64,000 nt of DNA from the NCBI GenBank assembly GCA_905234735.1, contig CAJOJA010000003.1, positions 1 through 64,000 on the forward strand, in the 5' to 3' direction. Source of the DNA: an uncultured Bacteroidaceae bacterium (lineage in GTDB: Bacteria; Bacteroidota; Bacteroidia; Bacteroidales; Bacteroidaceae). The notes beneath the pieces were generated by a model, which was not told the origin of the DNA, did not search any database, and saw nothing but the letters and a program-made list of their open reading frames with translations. Positions 8,861-17,142 of this stretch are shown one piece after another. The first letter of the stretch is position 1. Every line of letters starts with the position of its first letter. The position numbers were made by a program, and so were the translations under genes.

Positions 8861-8900
8861 AATCCCTTTGAGAATCGGCTTTCTCAAAGGGATTTTTCTT
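8861..8900 (+). terminator. Intrinsic terminator of the defence island
   Basis: AATCCCTTTGAGAA at 8861-8874 and its exact complement at 8881-8894 form a 14-base perfect stem with a 6-base loop, followed by a T-rich run. It closes the orphan gene 56 bases after the stop. Confidence 0.85.
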
Positions 8901-9087
8901 TGGGATTATATAATTTTAGACAAATAATAATCCGTCCTACCTTTGCCCTCGAAATCAGTCAGGAACGGGACTCGATAAACTCCCAGACCACTGAGATTGA
9001 AGTAACCTTATTATTAACTCCGAGTCGCGTGAGAGTCACCTAGGGAGAAAGCTGCAGCACCTCAACCTTCTCACAAAACTTGGAAAA

Positions 9088-9555
9088 ATGAAAACAAGTT
9101 TAAGAAGGCTAAGACCAAGAGAGTTTGATGCTGAACTGTTAGAAAGATTGACCAACGAGGGTAGGGTATTCATCAAAATTCCGCGCATATCAGAAACGGA
9201 GGTATATAAGCGCGAGGTGCTGGACTATGTCGGGGCCATTGCTGAATACGTAACAATGGAGTGGCAAGACCGCATCTGCGATTTGTGGCAGACGATTGTG
9301 GATGCCGCTGACCTGAGTGAGTATCTGGTAATGAAAAGGGGGGTGCATACTGGGCACATGAACCGCTATGCCGTAACGAATCTTATCTGTAGGATGCAGA
9401 ACAAAGGTGTGTATCGTACGGATGTGCCGATGCTGACGCTGCACCTGAGGTTGGAAGGGACGAAGACCAAGAACAAATATTATCAGTCGTGTGGTAACTA
9501 TTCGCCCACATCGGCAGTCCGAAAAGCCCTGAACAAAATATTATCGGTAGTATAA
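9088..9555 (+). CDS. Conserved-type hypothetical protein of a Bacteroidales mobile module
   Basis: The 155-residue basic product has no recognised domain. It is predicted soluble, with a helical middle (about 45-85) and a C-terminal part rich in Lys, Thr and Asn (KTKNKYYQSCGNYSP). It is the first gene of a block ending with a VirE-N/DUF3987 protein and a P5-like protein; such small genes usually accompany that pair in Bacteroides and Prevotella genomes, as I recall. Reading frame and GC-rich third positions support a real gene. Function unknown. Confidence 0.7.
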   Translation: MKTSLRRLRPREFDAELLERLTNEGRVFIKIPRISETEVYKREVLDYVGAIAEYVTMEWQDRICDLWQTIVDAADLSEYLVMKRGVHTGHMNRYAVTNLICRMQNKGVYRTDVPMLTLHLRLEGTKTKNKYYQSCGNYSPTSAVRKALNKILSVV

Positions 9556-9613
9556 TAAGAACCTAATTATACCCGAATAATTGTTGCGAACTTTGCATCG
9601 TCGAAACAAAACA

Positions 9614-9641
9614 TTGAAAGTTGAAAATTGAAAGTTGAAAA
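9614..9641. repeat. Tandem heptamer repeat TTGAAAR, copy with four units
   Basis: Four perfect tandem heptamers (TTGAAAG, TTGAAAA, TTGAAAG, TTGAAAA) occupy the space just before the Cys-rich gene. The same unit recurs at 12771-12784, 42855-42882 and, reversed, 56412-56432. Confidence 0.8.
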
Positions 9642-9643
9642 GG

Positions 9644-9997
9644 ATGAAACAGAGAAATTTTATCGTAAATGTAACGGGACTGAGAATCAAGAAGTGTTGT
9701 GCATCATGCGCTTACAAAGTACTGGAGGGGCGCGAGGTGGTCACAAGACGGTGTACAAAGACTGGCGAGGAGGTGGAAGGCTGCAAGCTGTGCCGGCGGT
9801 GGAAGCTGAGAAAACCCCTCGTGACCGCCGGGAGGTTTGCAGGCAGAGTGAAACGCAAGGAGTATCTGATGTTCCTGCTGAACGTGAGATTGAAAGAGCA
9901 GGAGGACGTTAAAGCAGGAAAGGAGGTGGTGGAGAAAACAATAGAGGAAGTGCAAATAGAGTTCGAAAGGAAGTATGGGAGGATATATTTAAAGTAA
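9644..9997 (+). CDS. Cys-rich small basic protein
   Basis: The 117-residue product carries five to six cysteines in its first half in the arrangement KKCCASCAY, RRCTKTGEE and GCKLCRRW, which looks like a zinc-binding module and is highly basic. The C-terminal half is a charged helix. The ATG at 9644 is preferred to a TTG within the heptamer repeat. It lies between two uncharacterised genes in the VirE-N/DUF3987 module. Nucleic-acid binding is a reasonable guess from the charge and the cysteines, but no family is recognised. Confidence 0.6.
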   Translation: MKQRNFIVNVTGLRIKKCCASCAYKVLEGREVVTRRCTKTGEEVEGCKLCRRWKLRKPLVTAGRFAGRVKRKEYLMFLLNVRLKEQEDVKAGKEVVEKTIEEVQIEFERKYGRIYLK

Positions 9998-10111
9998 AAA
10001 GTAAGAAAAAGAGAAAAGAGTAATCGGGCGGAAGGTGAGCGAGGAAATGTGTACGTACGAATGAGCTCAACTAAAACTTCGCTTTCCCCAAGCTCACAAA
10101 TTCGCATGATT

Positions 10112-10504
10112 ATGAAAAATACTTTTATCAAGACAAGGACGCTGAACGCGCTGGTGGCCGTCAGCAAGAGTGAGACAGGAATGGATTACGTGCAGGTGAT
10201 GCCTGAGAATCCGCGTGTGGGACTGGTGGAGCCGTTTCACGGCACAGGCTACGGCCAGATGCTCTCGAACGGGACGTTCGACTTCGTGCGCCGCAAGCGC
10301 AACCGACGGAAGCCGGCCCTGAAGCTGCCGCACAGCTCGGTGTCGTTCGGCGAGGACGGCTACGACCGCTACATCTTCGTGCTGCCCTCGGAACAGCGGG
10401 GTATGTTTGCGAAAATGCTGAACACAGAGTCGATTGTTGCAGCGGCATTCGTCAACCACAATGCCTGGGGAGCACCTTTCGAAACGGAGGACTTCATGGA
10501 ATGA
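10112..10504 (+). CDS. Hypothetical protein preceding the VirE-N/DUF3987 gene
   Basis: The 130-residue product (MKNTFIKTRTLNALVAVSKSE at the start) has no recognised domain. Upstream GTG and ATG starts at 10049, 10061 and 10106 would add 2 to 21 residues of poor quality, so 10112 is favoured with moderate confidence. The stop at 10502 comes 7 bases before the next start, suggesting coupled translation with the large DUF3987 gene. Its residues 30-65 are rich in basic residues (FVRRKRNRRKP), so DNA or RNA contact is possible. Confidence 0.65.
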   Translation: MKNTFIKTRTLNALVAVSKSETGMDYVQVMPENPRVGLVEPFHGTGYGQMLSNGTFDFVRRKRNRRKPALKLPHSSVSFGEDGYDRYIFVLPSEQRGMFAKMLNTESIVAAAFVNHNAWGAPFETEDFME

Positions 10505-10511
10505 ATGGCGT

Positions 10512-12797
10512 ATGGTGAATCTGATAGTCAAGAACGGCGGCGGGGCTAAGTATGCCCGCCCCGTTACCACCCGAGAAGAGTATCTGGCGCTGAGGAACGC
10601 GCCGGAGAACACGAAGAACTTCCATGACGCGCGAGAGGGCAACGAGCGGGCAAAGGCGGCGCAGGTGGAGTTTTGCTACAACGACCTGTTGCCCGACGGG
10701 GTGCTGAAAGGGTGCTGTCACCCGTCGTTGACCTTTGCACACGACATCGACTGCGGTGACGAGCAGGAGCAGATGCGCGTGAAAGAGGTGCTGTTGGGGA
10801 TGAAGGATGAGATAGGACTGCTGGAGCTGTCGGGGTCGGCCCGATATGGACTGCACGCCGTTTGCCGACGACAAGAGGGTAAGACTATCCGCGAGTGCCA
10901 GTATGCGCTCAGTATGGCCACAAAGACCGAATACGACACCAATGCGCGTGGATTGGCCAGAGTGATGTTTACAGGTCCCGCAACGGCGGACAACCTGTTT
11001 TATCTGGACGACAGCATCTTCGAGGAATCGCTGACCATAGCGGAAAGTGAGAAGGAGTTCCAACTGCTGAAGGAGCGCGAAGAGCAGGGGCTGGAGGAGG
11101 TGCCGCCCGAGGCCAAAAAGGCGAACAAGCACTACAGGCCGTGGGAAAACCCCTCTCATCCCAACCCTCTTCCCAAAATGGGAGAGGGAGGGGCTTTCTT
11201 CAAGGGCATCCCCTACACCTCCATCATTGCCGAGTACTGGCGGCGGACGGGCGGCGAGCCGCAAGAGGGCGAACGCAACGTCCGGCTCCACAAACTGGCC
11301 GTGAACCTGCGGGCCATCTGCGACAACCGAAAGGACTTGCTCATGCAGGTGATGCCCCGATTCGGACTCTCGGACACCGAACTGAAAACGGTGGTCGACT
11401 CGGCCTGTAAGGAGCCCCCCAAGGGTATCAGCAAGCTGATGCAGGAAATCATTTCGAGTGAAGAGTTTGCTACGGCTCACCCGGAATTCGACGACCCGGC
11501 ACAAGCCGATTCCTCGGTCTTCATGCTTCACCCTTCGCTCAGAAAGGCGCTGCCCGTGGGGCTCAAGGAGTCGCTCGTCGGTGTGCCCGAATCCATGCAC
11601 ATGCCCGTGCTCTGCGGCGTGCTGCCCATCTGCGGTGCCTATGCCGACCAGATGGAGGTGGAATACTGCGACGGCAACCGCCACCGACTGGGCCTGATGT
11701 CCATCATCCGGGGCGAGCAGGCTTCCAACAAGAGCGTGGTGAAGACGGCCGTCGACGTGTGGAAGCGCCAGTTCGACGAAGAGGACGCGCTGGCCCGCAA
11801 GCGCGAGGAGGAATGGAAGGAGCGCAAGAAGGGGCGCAAGGCCAACGAGAAGGCTCCCGAGGACCCGAAGGTGCTGATAAGGATGGTGCCCGTGACGGTC
11901 TCCTGCTCCACGCTGCTGAAGCGCCTGAAGAATGCCAACGGCCACTGCATCTACTCCTTCGGCGAGGAGCTGGACACACTCCGGAAGACCAACGGCGCGG
12001 GCTCGTGGTCGTCGAAGTACGACATCTATCGCATGAGTTTCGACCGGGGCGAGTGGGGACAGGACTACAACTCCGACCAGGCCGAGTCGGGAGTGGTTAG
12101 GGTGGCCTACAACTGGACCATGCTGGGCACGAACGGAGCCCTGCGCAAGTGTTTCAAGCAGGACAACATCGAGAACGGACTGTCAAGCCGTATCCTCGTG
12201 GCCGAGATGCCCGACAGCAGTTTCCAGAAGATGCCCAGGTTCGGACGCCGCTCGGCCGAGGACGAAACACGCATCCAGGAGGCCGTCAGCCGGCTGCGCT
12301 CCGTGAGGGGATTCGTCGACACCCCGCGTCTGCGCCGGGCCATAGGGCAGTGGGTCGAGAAGAAGCGCGTGGAGGCCGCCAAGGACATCGACCTCGTGAA
12401 GGACACGTATCGCAAGCGTGCCGCCGTGATAGGCTTCCGCTGCGGCGTCATCTTCCACCTGTTGTCGGGCGACAAAACGGAGTCCAAGGCCTGTCTCGAC
12501 TTTGCGCGGACGATGGCCGGATACTGCCTCGAACAGCAGATGAAGGTCTTCGGCGAGGCGCTGCAGAACGAGTTTGTCAACGCACAGGACGAATGTCAGC
12601 GCTACGGCTCCAACCACACCGTCTTCGACCAGCTGCCGCCCGCCTTCACGATGGACGACCTGTGTGCGCTGAAGAAGGGCCACTGCCGCCGGCAGTCGAT
12701 GCGCATGATTGTCTCGCGATGGCTGCACGACGGATGGATAGTTAAAACCGACGCCCGGCACTGGGAAAAGTTGAAAATTGAAAAGAGTGAAGTGTAA
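10512..12797 (+). CDS. VirE-N / DUF3987 domain protein of a mobile module
   Basis: The 761-residue product combines an N-terminal VirE-N (BT4734-like) domain, about 1-200, with a C-terminal DUF3987 domain from about 330, an architecture typical of Bacteroidales integrated elements and distantly primase/helicase-like. A P-loop-like GEQASNKS sits at about 400-407. Between the two domains, residues about 212-230 (PSHPNPLPKMGEGG) are encoded by a GC-rich palindromic repeat that seems to have inserted in frame. The last residues (KLKIEK) are encoded by two TTGAAAA heptamers. The start at 10512 follows the previous stop closely. Biochemical role is not established; a replication or mobilisation function is inferred. 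Confidence 0.8.
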   Translation: MVNLIVKNGGGAKYARPVTTREEYLALRNAPENTKNFHDAREGNERAKAAQVEFCYNDLLPDGVLKGCCHPSLTFAHDIDCGDEQEQMRVKEVLLGMKDEIGLLELSGSARYGLHAVCRRQEGKTIRECQYALSMATKTEYDTNARGLARVMFTGPATADNLFYLDDSIFEESLTIAESEKEFQLLKEREEQGLEEVPPEAKKANKHYRPWENPSHPNPLPKMGEGGAFFKGIPYTSIIAEYWRRTGGEPQEGERNVRLHKLAVNLRAICDNRKDLLMQVMPRFGLSDTELKTVVDSACKEPPKGISKLMQEIISSEEFATAHPEFDDPAQADSSVFMLHPSLRKALPVGLKESLVGVPESMHMPVLCGVLPICGAYADQMEVEYCDGNRHRLGLMSIIRGEQASNKSVVKTAVDVWKRQFDEEDALARKREEEWKERKKGRKANEKAPEDPKVLIRMVPVTVSCSTLLKRLKNANGHCIYSFGEELDTLRKTNGAGSWSSKYDIYRMSFDRGEWGQDYNSDQAESGVVRVAYNWTMLGTNGALRKCFKQDNIENGLSSRILVAEMPDSSFQKMPRFGRRSAEDETRIQEAVSRLRSVRGFVDTPRLRRAIGQWVEKKRVEAAKDIDLVKDTYRKRAAVIGFRCGVIFHLLSGDKTESKACLDFARTMAGYCLEQQMKVFGEALQNEFVNAQDECQRYGSNHTVFDQLPPAFTMDDLCALKKGHCRRQSMRMIVSRWLHDGWIVKTDARHWEKLKIEKSEV
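11147..11196. repeat. C/G-rich palindromic repeat inside the DUF3987 gene
   Basis: The core is CTCTTCCCA, AAA, TGGGAGAG, flanked by CCCCTC on the left and GAGGGAGGGG (11184-11193) on the right, giving a hairpin of about 45 bases. The decamer GAGGGAGGGG or its complement recurs in similar palindromes at 45508-45517 and 45595-45604. It stays in frame and contributes about 17 residues to the protein. Confidence 0.7.
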
Positions 12798-12824
12798 CAA
12801 TGTAACATGTAACATTGTAACATT
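12793..12824. repeat. TGTTACA-type dispersed repeat, copy 2
   Basis: Units of TGTAACA/ATGTAACA alternate in this stretch directly after the DUF3987 stop region, in inverse orientation to the copy at 101-123. Confidence 0.6.
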
Positions 12825-12838
12825 AAGGAAGTAATGTT

Positions 12839-12935
12839 TGAGGGGCAAGGGGCAAGAGGATACGCTTGCTGCTGGGTTCTTCTGCCAGTCAAATTCATTT
12901 CTCTTGCCCCTTCTCACTTGCCCCTTACCCCTAAA
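12839..12935. repeat. Inverted repeat between the DUF3987 and P5-like genes
   Basis: GAGGGGCAAGGGGCAAGAGG near 12840-12859 is mirrored by CTCTTGCCCCTT, CACTTGCCCCTT and ACCCCT at 12902-12934. The arms enclose about 40 bases. The 149-base spacer contains no gene; the structure may be a terminator-like element or a small non-autonomous repeat. Confidence 0.5.
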
Positions 12936-12946
12936 AAATTAAATCT

Positions 12947-13432
12947 ATGAAAAACAATCAAGTAGCCCGCGGGTGGCGCAACAATAACCCGCTGAATATT
13001 CGCAAAGGCGAGCAATGGTCAGGCCTCTGCGCACAGCAGACCGACAAGGACTTCTGCCAGTTCATGACCATGAGTTTCGGCTACCGGGCCGCCGTGAAGT
13101 GCCTCAAGTCCTATGCACGCCTCTTTGCCCAGCAGGGCCGGGCGTGGACGGTGGACAACATCATCAGCCGCTGGGCACCACCCCAGGAGAACAACACGGA
13201 GGTCTACCTGGCCCGCGTGCTCACGCTAATGGGCAGGAGCGATGCCACCGACGTCCGTCTGGCCCCGCTGTGGACAAAACCGGGCGTGGAGCAGGCTGCA
13301 CAGATGGTGGCCGCCATGACCTGTGTGGAATGCGGGTGCCCGCCCTCGGCCGTCCCCCTGGGTTCGCTGAACACGGGCTTCGTGCTGGCGGGCCTCGACG
13401 ACCCCCATCTGACGGGCGACTGGTGGCGGTGA
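12947..13432 (+). CDS. P5-like structural or lytic protein (lysozyme-like)
   Basis: The 161-residue product opens with RGWRNNNPLNIRKGEQWSG, the signature of the family annotated in Bacteroidetes as structural protein P5 after the phage PRD1 virion protein, with a lytic-transglycosylase-like fold. Later motifs (FCQFMTMSFGYRA, NNTEVYLARV) fit the same family. There is no signal peptide. It follows the VirE-N/DUF3987 gene, its usual partner, and ends four bases from the convergent GH105 gene. Probable role: phage- or element-derived cell-wall lysis or a related function, which is not proven for these chromosomal copies. Confidence 0.75.
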   Translation: MKNNQVARGWRNNNPLNIRKGEQWSGLCAQQTDKDFCQFMTMSFGYRAAVKCLKSYARLFAQQGRAWTVDNIISRWAPPQENNTEVYLARVLTLMGRSDATDVRLAPLWTKPGVEQAAQMVAAMTCVECGCPPSAVPLGSLNTGFVLAGLDDPHLTGDWWR

Positions 13433-13435
13433 GTC

Positions 13436-15760
13436 TTAGAAGTTCACCTGCAGGGGCTGCGCGAGGCAGCGGCCATAGCTTTGGAGCAGAGCCTCCCAGA
13501 CCTGTTGGTTGGGAACGTCGTACTTGCTCCAGCCCGTACCGACGTAGTAGGTCAGTCCATTGGCCACCGGATTACCTGATACGCCAATGACGTGCCCCAC
13601 GGCTCCGTTGCGTTCTTCGGACAGAGGAAGGTAACGGAGTGTTTTCATCTTCTGGGGGAATAGGATGCCGATGTATAACTGTCCGTTCTGGCCCTTGGGC
13701 GTGTCGAGGGCATCGGCATAGGTGATGTAGCCCAGTTTCTTGTTTATCACATACGCCTGGGGCTGGCTCTTGTGTACGGCAATGCCGGCGCAAAGTGATT
13801 TGCCGTTTGGCGTTTCGCCGTTGGCAGATGCCTCGTAGCTGACCTGTACCTTGGCCAGGTGCGAACCGCGGTCCTGACTGATGAGGCGGGTTTCGCGGAC
13901 GCCGTTCTGCTCGTACATCTGCTGCTTCACCGTAAAGCGCAGGGGGCCGTTGTCCAGGATTTCGGTCTTCTCATAGACGTCGGGCAGGAGCAGTTTGTCA
14001 CCGTCCATCAGGGCTGGTGCTCCGGCTCCCAGGGTGGCCCCTACGGTGTAGGCATCCATGCCCTGGCCCTTGTCGCGGTGGTAGGTGTAGAGGTCGCGAT
14101 GAATCTGAGCCCACTCGCCCCCACGGCCCTGCTTCTTCAGGCGTTCGTTGACGCCGTAGCTGGTGAGTTCGTTGTTATAGAGCTGGTCCTGAATGGGGTA
14201 GGTGACGTTTTTCGCAAACGTGTCGAAACCGGCCACGCCCTTGTTGTGCATCTTGGGTCCGTAGAAGCGCCAGGCGTTGCGGTCGTTCTCCCAGGTGAGG
14301 TCGTCCTCGCGGTTGGGATAGATGCGTCCGTTGGCATCCAGGCGATAGGCCTTAGGCTCGCCCGTGACGATGGTGAACGTGGCCGACGCATTGGGAGCCA
14401 CGAAGACCTGGAAGAGCAACTTGCCGTCCTGCGTCAGCTGGTAGGGCTGCTCCACGTTGTCACCGTCGAGCACCAGGAACTGACGTCCGCCGGCTATCTG
14501 CAGTTTCTCGAACACCTGGCGGGCATCCAGTTCAACAACGTCCTGGCGGTTGTCGGCCGAGGGGTTGGTGACGGTGAATGTCATCTTACGGGCCTGTTTG
14601 GCAATGGCCGGAGCACCGGGACGGGTGCCGTAGGAGGCCGTCTGGTCGAGGTAGCGCACGCGCTCGCAGGCTGCCAGCAGCCATGCGCCCGTGCCGAAGG
14701 GGGCCTGAGAGCGGCTGTCGACAATCTTCGTGGGGTCGGGCTTCTCGCCGATGGGTTGGACGTAGCCCACGCTGCCGTCCGATTGGAGAGCAACGGTGCT
14801 CAAATACTTCCAAGCCTTTTCTATCGTCTCGGCATATTTCGCCTTGTCCAAATAGCCGTGATTGACGCCCCACTCCAGTCCGTAGCAGAAGAAGGCCGTG
14901 CCGGAGGTCTCGGGGCCGGGAGCATCCTGTTCGCAGAGCATCGAACGGCTCCAGTAGCCTTCGGGACGCTGGCAACGGGCTACGCCCTCGGCCAGCTGCT
15001 TGAAGCGCTGTACGAAGATGTCGCGATGAGCGTAGTCCTCGGGCATGTCGGCCAGCACCTTGGCCAGTCCGGCCAGCACCCAGCCGTCGCCTCGCGCCCA
15101 GAAACTCTTGCCGCCGTCGCAGGCCGTCTTGACCTTGGGCCAGATGTACTTGCCGTCGCGGTAGTAGAGCTGGGCCTCAGCGTCCCACATGAGCGAGTCG
15201 CTCCAGAGGAAGTTCTCGTAGAGTTTGTCGAGATACTGGACTTCGCCTGTCAGGCGGTACATCTTTGTCATCACGGGCATGACCATATACAGGGCGTCGG
15301 CCCACCACCAGAACTTGTTGTCCTGCATGTGGCACTCGTAGGACATCACCTCACGTGCGCGCGATACCTTATATTCGGTCGGCACCAGATGGTACATGTC
15401 GATGTAGGTCTGGAAACAAATCTGCCAGTCGCCGAAGAGCACGAAGTCGTGGCCCTCGCCGTACCACTGGTACTTCCACTGGCGGCGGTCGTCCGACTTG
15501 GCACCTTTCCACTCGTTGTGGCGGCTCCACTGGTCGCTGTAGCGATAGAAGTCGGCCAGTCCGGTCATGCGGTAGGCCTCCATGTTGCCCGTATGGTAGG
15601 CTGCATGGTCCCAGAAGGCCCGCACGTAAGGCGTGTTGTGGGTCTGCCAAAAGTTGTTGACTTTCACGATGTTCTCGAGCACATCGCGAGACGTTTCACC
15701 GACGGCTGTCCCGCACGTCGCGGCCAGCAGAGAAAGGAGGAAAAGTTTGATTCGTTTCAT
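13436..15760 (-). CDS. Unsaturated rhamnogalacturonyl hydrolase (GH105) fused to DUF4861
   Basis: The 774-residue product has a signal peptide (MKRIKLFLLSLLAATCGTAVG), then a GH105 catalytic domain (about 28-385) with FWARGDGWV and ETSGTAFF, and a DUF4861 domain (about 390-774). GH105 removes the unsaturated galacturonyl residue left by pectate or rhamnogalacturonan lyases. The start at 15760 is chosen for the signal peptide; the frame stays open 99 codons further, across the promoter. The protein is likely periplasmic. No lyase or SusCD pair is next to it, so it is an isolated pectin enzyme here. DUF4861 commonly accompanies GH105 in Bacteroidetes; whether it is a second catalytic domain is unknown. 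Confidence 0.88.
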   Translation of the reverse strand: MKRIKLFLLSLLAATCGTAVGETSRDVLENIVKVNNFWQTHNTPYVRAFWDHAAYHTGNMEAYRMTGLADFYRYSDQWSRHNEWKGAKSDDRRQWKYQWYGEGHDFVLFGDWQICFQTYIDMYHLVPTEYKVSRAREVMSYECHMQDNKFWWWADALYMVMPVMTKMYRLTGEVQYLDKLYENFLWSDSLMWDAEAQLYYRDGKYIWPKVKTACDGGKSFWARGDGWVLAGLAKVLADMPEDYAHRDIFVQRFKQLAEGVARCQRPEGYWSRSMLCEQDAPGPETSGTAFFCYGLEWGVNHGYLDKAKYAETIEKAWKYLSTVALQSDGSVGYVQPIGEKPDPTKIVDSRSQAPFGTGAWLLAACERVRYLDQTASYGTRPGAPAIAKQARKMTFTVTNPSADNRQDVVELDARQVFEKLQIAGGRQFLVLDGDNVEQPYQLTQDGKLLFQVFVAPNASATFTIVTGEPKAYRLDANGRIYPNREDDLTWENDRNAWRFYGPKMHNKGVAGFDTFAKNVTYPIQDQLYNNELTSYGVNERLKKQGRGGEWAQIHRDLYTYHRDKGQGMDAYTVGATLGAGAPALMDGDKLLLPDVYEKTEILDNGPLRFTVKQQMYEQNGVRETRLISQDRGSHLAKVQVSYEASANGETPNGKSLCAGIAVHKSQPQAYVINKKLGYITYADALDTPKGQNGQLYIGILFPQKMKTLRYLPLSEERNGAVGHVIGVSGNPVANGLTYYVGTGWSKYDVPNQQVWEALLQSYGRCLAQPLQVNF

Positions 15761-15783
15761 GGTAAAATGTGAGTTATTTCTTG

Positions 15784-15791
15784 CAAAGATA
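15784..15791 (-). promoter_or_regulatory. -7 box before the GH105 gene
   Basis: CAAAGATA on the plus strand is TATCTTTG on the coding strand, a perfect TAnnTTTG match 23 bases before the start codon. No clear -33 TTTG is seen. Confidence 0.5.
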
Positions 15792-15863
15792 GTGAAACTT
15801 TCGTAATTTTGCGATAGGAAAACCAGAATATTATTCATTAACCATGCGCAAAATCGCAAAGAG

Positions 15864-17081
15864 GTGGTCAGGAAGATAGCTGTCGTCGGTGCAGGAGCGG
15901 CAGGTTGCTTCTGTGCCGTCAATCTGAAGAGGATGCAGCCCCAGGCGGACATCACCGTGCTGGAACGCGGTATCCGGCCCATGGCCAAACTGGGCATCAC
16001 GGGAGGCGGACGCTGCAACCTGACGAACTCGTTCCGCGACATCGCCGACCTGCGCACGGCCTACCCGCGTGGAGCCCAGCTGATGAAACGCCTGTTCCGC
16101 CAATTCGGTCCCGAGGAGACCTGCCAATGGTGGGAGCGCGAGGGCGTTGCACTCACCACCCAGGAGGACCAGTGCGTGTTTCCCCGTTCGCAAGATGCCA
16201 TGCAGGTCGTGAACACCCTGCTCCACGCCATGCAGCAGACGGGGGTGCGGCTCATCACGTCGGCCAAGGTCAGCGCCATACGGCCCCGCGGAGAGGATTA
16301 CGATGTCGTGTACAACGAGCGGACGGACAGCTTCGGCCGAGTCGTTGTAGCCACCGGCGGCAGCCCGCGAGCAGCAGGACTGGGCTTTCTGCCCCAGATG
16401 CAGGTGGTGCAGCCCGTGCCGTCGCTCTTCGCCCTGAACATCGACGACCGTCCGCTGCAGGCACTCACGGGGACGGTGGTGCCCGAAGCGGTGGTGGGGA
16501 TAGCCGGAACGAAGTTCAAGGCACAGGGCGACCTGCTCATCTGCCACTTCGGACTGAGCGGACCAGCCACGCTGCGCCTGACCTCCTATGCTGCACGCCA
16601 CCTGGCCGAACACGACTACCAGGTGACCCTGTGTATCAACTGGATGCAAGGCCGCAATGAGGAGGAGACGAGGGCCACGCTGCAGGGCTATGCCGACAGC
16701 CGAAAACTCGTGGGCAACATCTACCCCCAACACCTGACAGCCCGCCACTGGCAAACGCTGCTCACGCGCGCAGGCATCGCGGCATCCAGACGATGGGATG
16801 CCCTGACGACGAAGGAAATGAACCGCCTGACGGCCACACTGACCTCCGACACTTACCCCACCCAGGGACGACGCACGGAGAAGGGAGAATTTGTCACCTG
16901 CGGAGGCATCGCCCTGTCGGAAATAGATGCCAACACGCTCGAATGCAAGAACTTCCCAGGGCTGTACCTGGCCGGAGAAGTGCTGGACGTGGATGCCATC
17001 ACCGGCGGATTCAACCTCCAGGCAGCCTGGTCGACGGGCTACGCCGTAGCAAAAAGCATAGCCGAAGGAACTTTTTTTTAA
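15864..17081 (+). CDS. NAD(P)/FAD-dependent oxidoreductase, HI0933/BaiN-like
   Basis: The 405-residue product begins with a dinucleotide-binding Rossmann motif (VVGAGAAGCF, FAD) and has TGGGRCNLTN and a C-terminal GxxTGGFNLQxAxxTG-type segment (AITGGFNLQAAWSTG), all typical of the HI0933-like flavoprotein family. Some members reduce steroids or other unsaturated substrates; the native substrate here is unknown. The start is a GTG at 15864. An ATG at 15844 opens MRKIA but runs out of frame into a stop, so a recent frameshift or alternative start at the N-terminus is possible. It stands between a divergent GH105 gene and a thiE-like gene. Confidence 0.85.
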   Translation: MVRKIAVVGAGAAGCFCAVNLKRMQPQADITVLERGIRPMAKLGITGGGRCNLTNSFRDIADLRTAYPRGAQLMKRLFRQFGPEETCQWWEREGVALTTQEDQCVFPRSQDAMQVVNTLLHAMQQTGVRLITSAKVSAIRPRGEDYDVVYNERTDSFGRVVVATGGSPRAAGLGFLPQMQVVQPVPSLFALNIDDRPLQALTGTVVPEAVVGIAGTKFKAQGDLLICHFGLSGPATLRLTSYAARHLAEHDYQVTLCINWMQGRNEEETRATLQGYADSRKLVGNIYPQHLTARHWQTLLTRAGIAASRRWDALTTKEMNRLTATLTSDTYPTQGRRTEKGEFVTCGGIALSEIDANTLECKNFPGLYLAGEVLDVDAITGGFNLQAAWSTGYAVAKSIAEGTFF

Positions 17082-17113
17082 GCATAAAATTTTCAAATCT
17101 TAAAGATTTGTGC

Positions 17114-17121
17114 TATCTTTG
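17114..17121 (+). promoter_or_regulatory. -7 box before the thiE-like gene
   Basis: TATCTTTG is a perfect TAnnTTTG match 21 bases before the ATG at 17143. The -33 region is weak. Confidence 0.5.
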
Positions 17122-17142
17122 TGCTGAATTTAATCGGCATGT

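Noticed and set aside
8801-9043. Small ORF after the orphan gene
   Set aside because: It runs through the intrinsic terminator and has no plausible start context.
13859-15772. Long open frame on the plus strand opposite GH105
   Set aside because: It is antisense to a well-supported gene; the mirrored frame is open because of codon bias, and the product has no family features.
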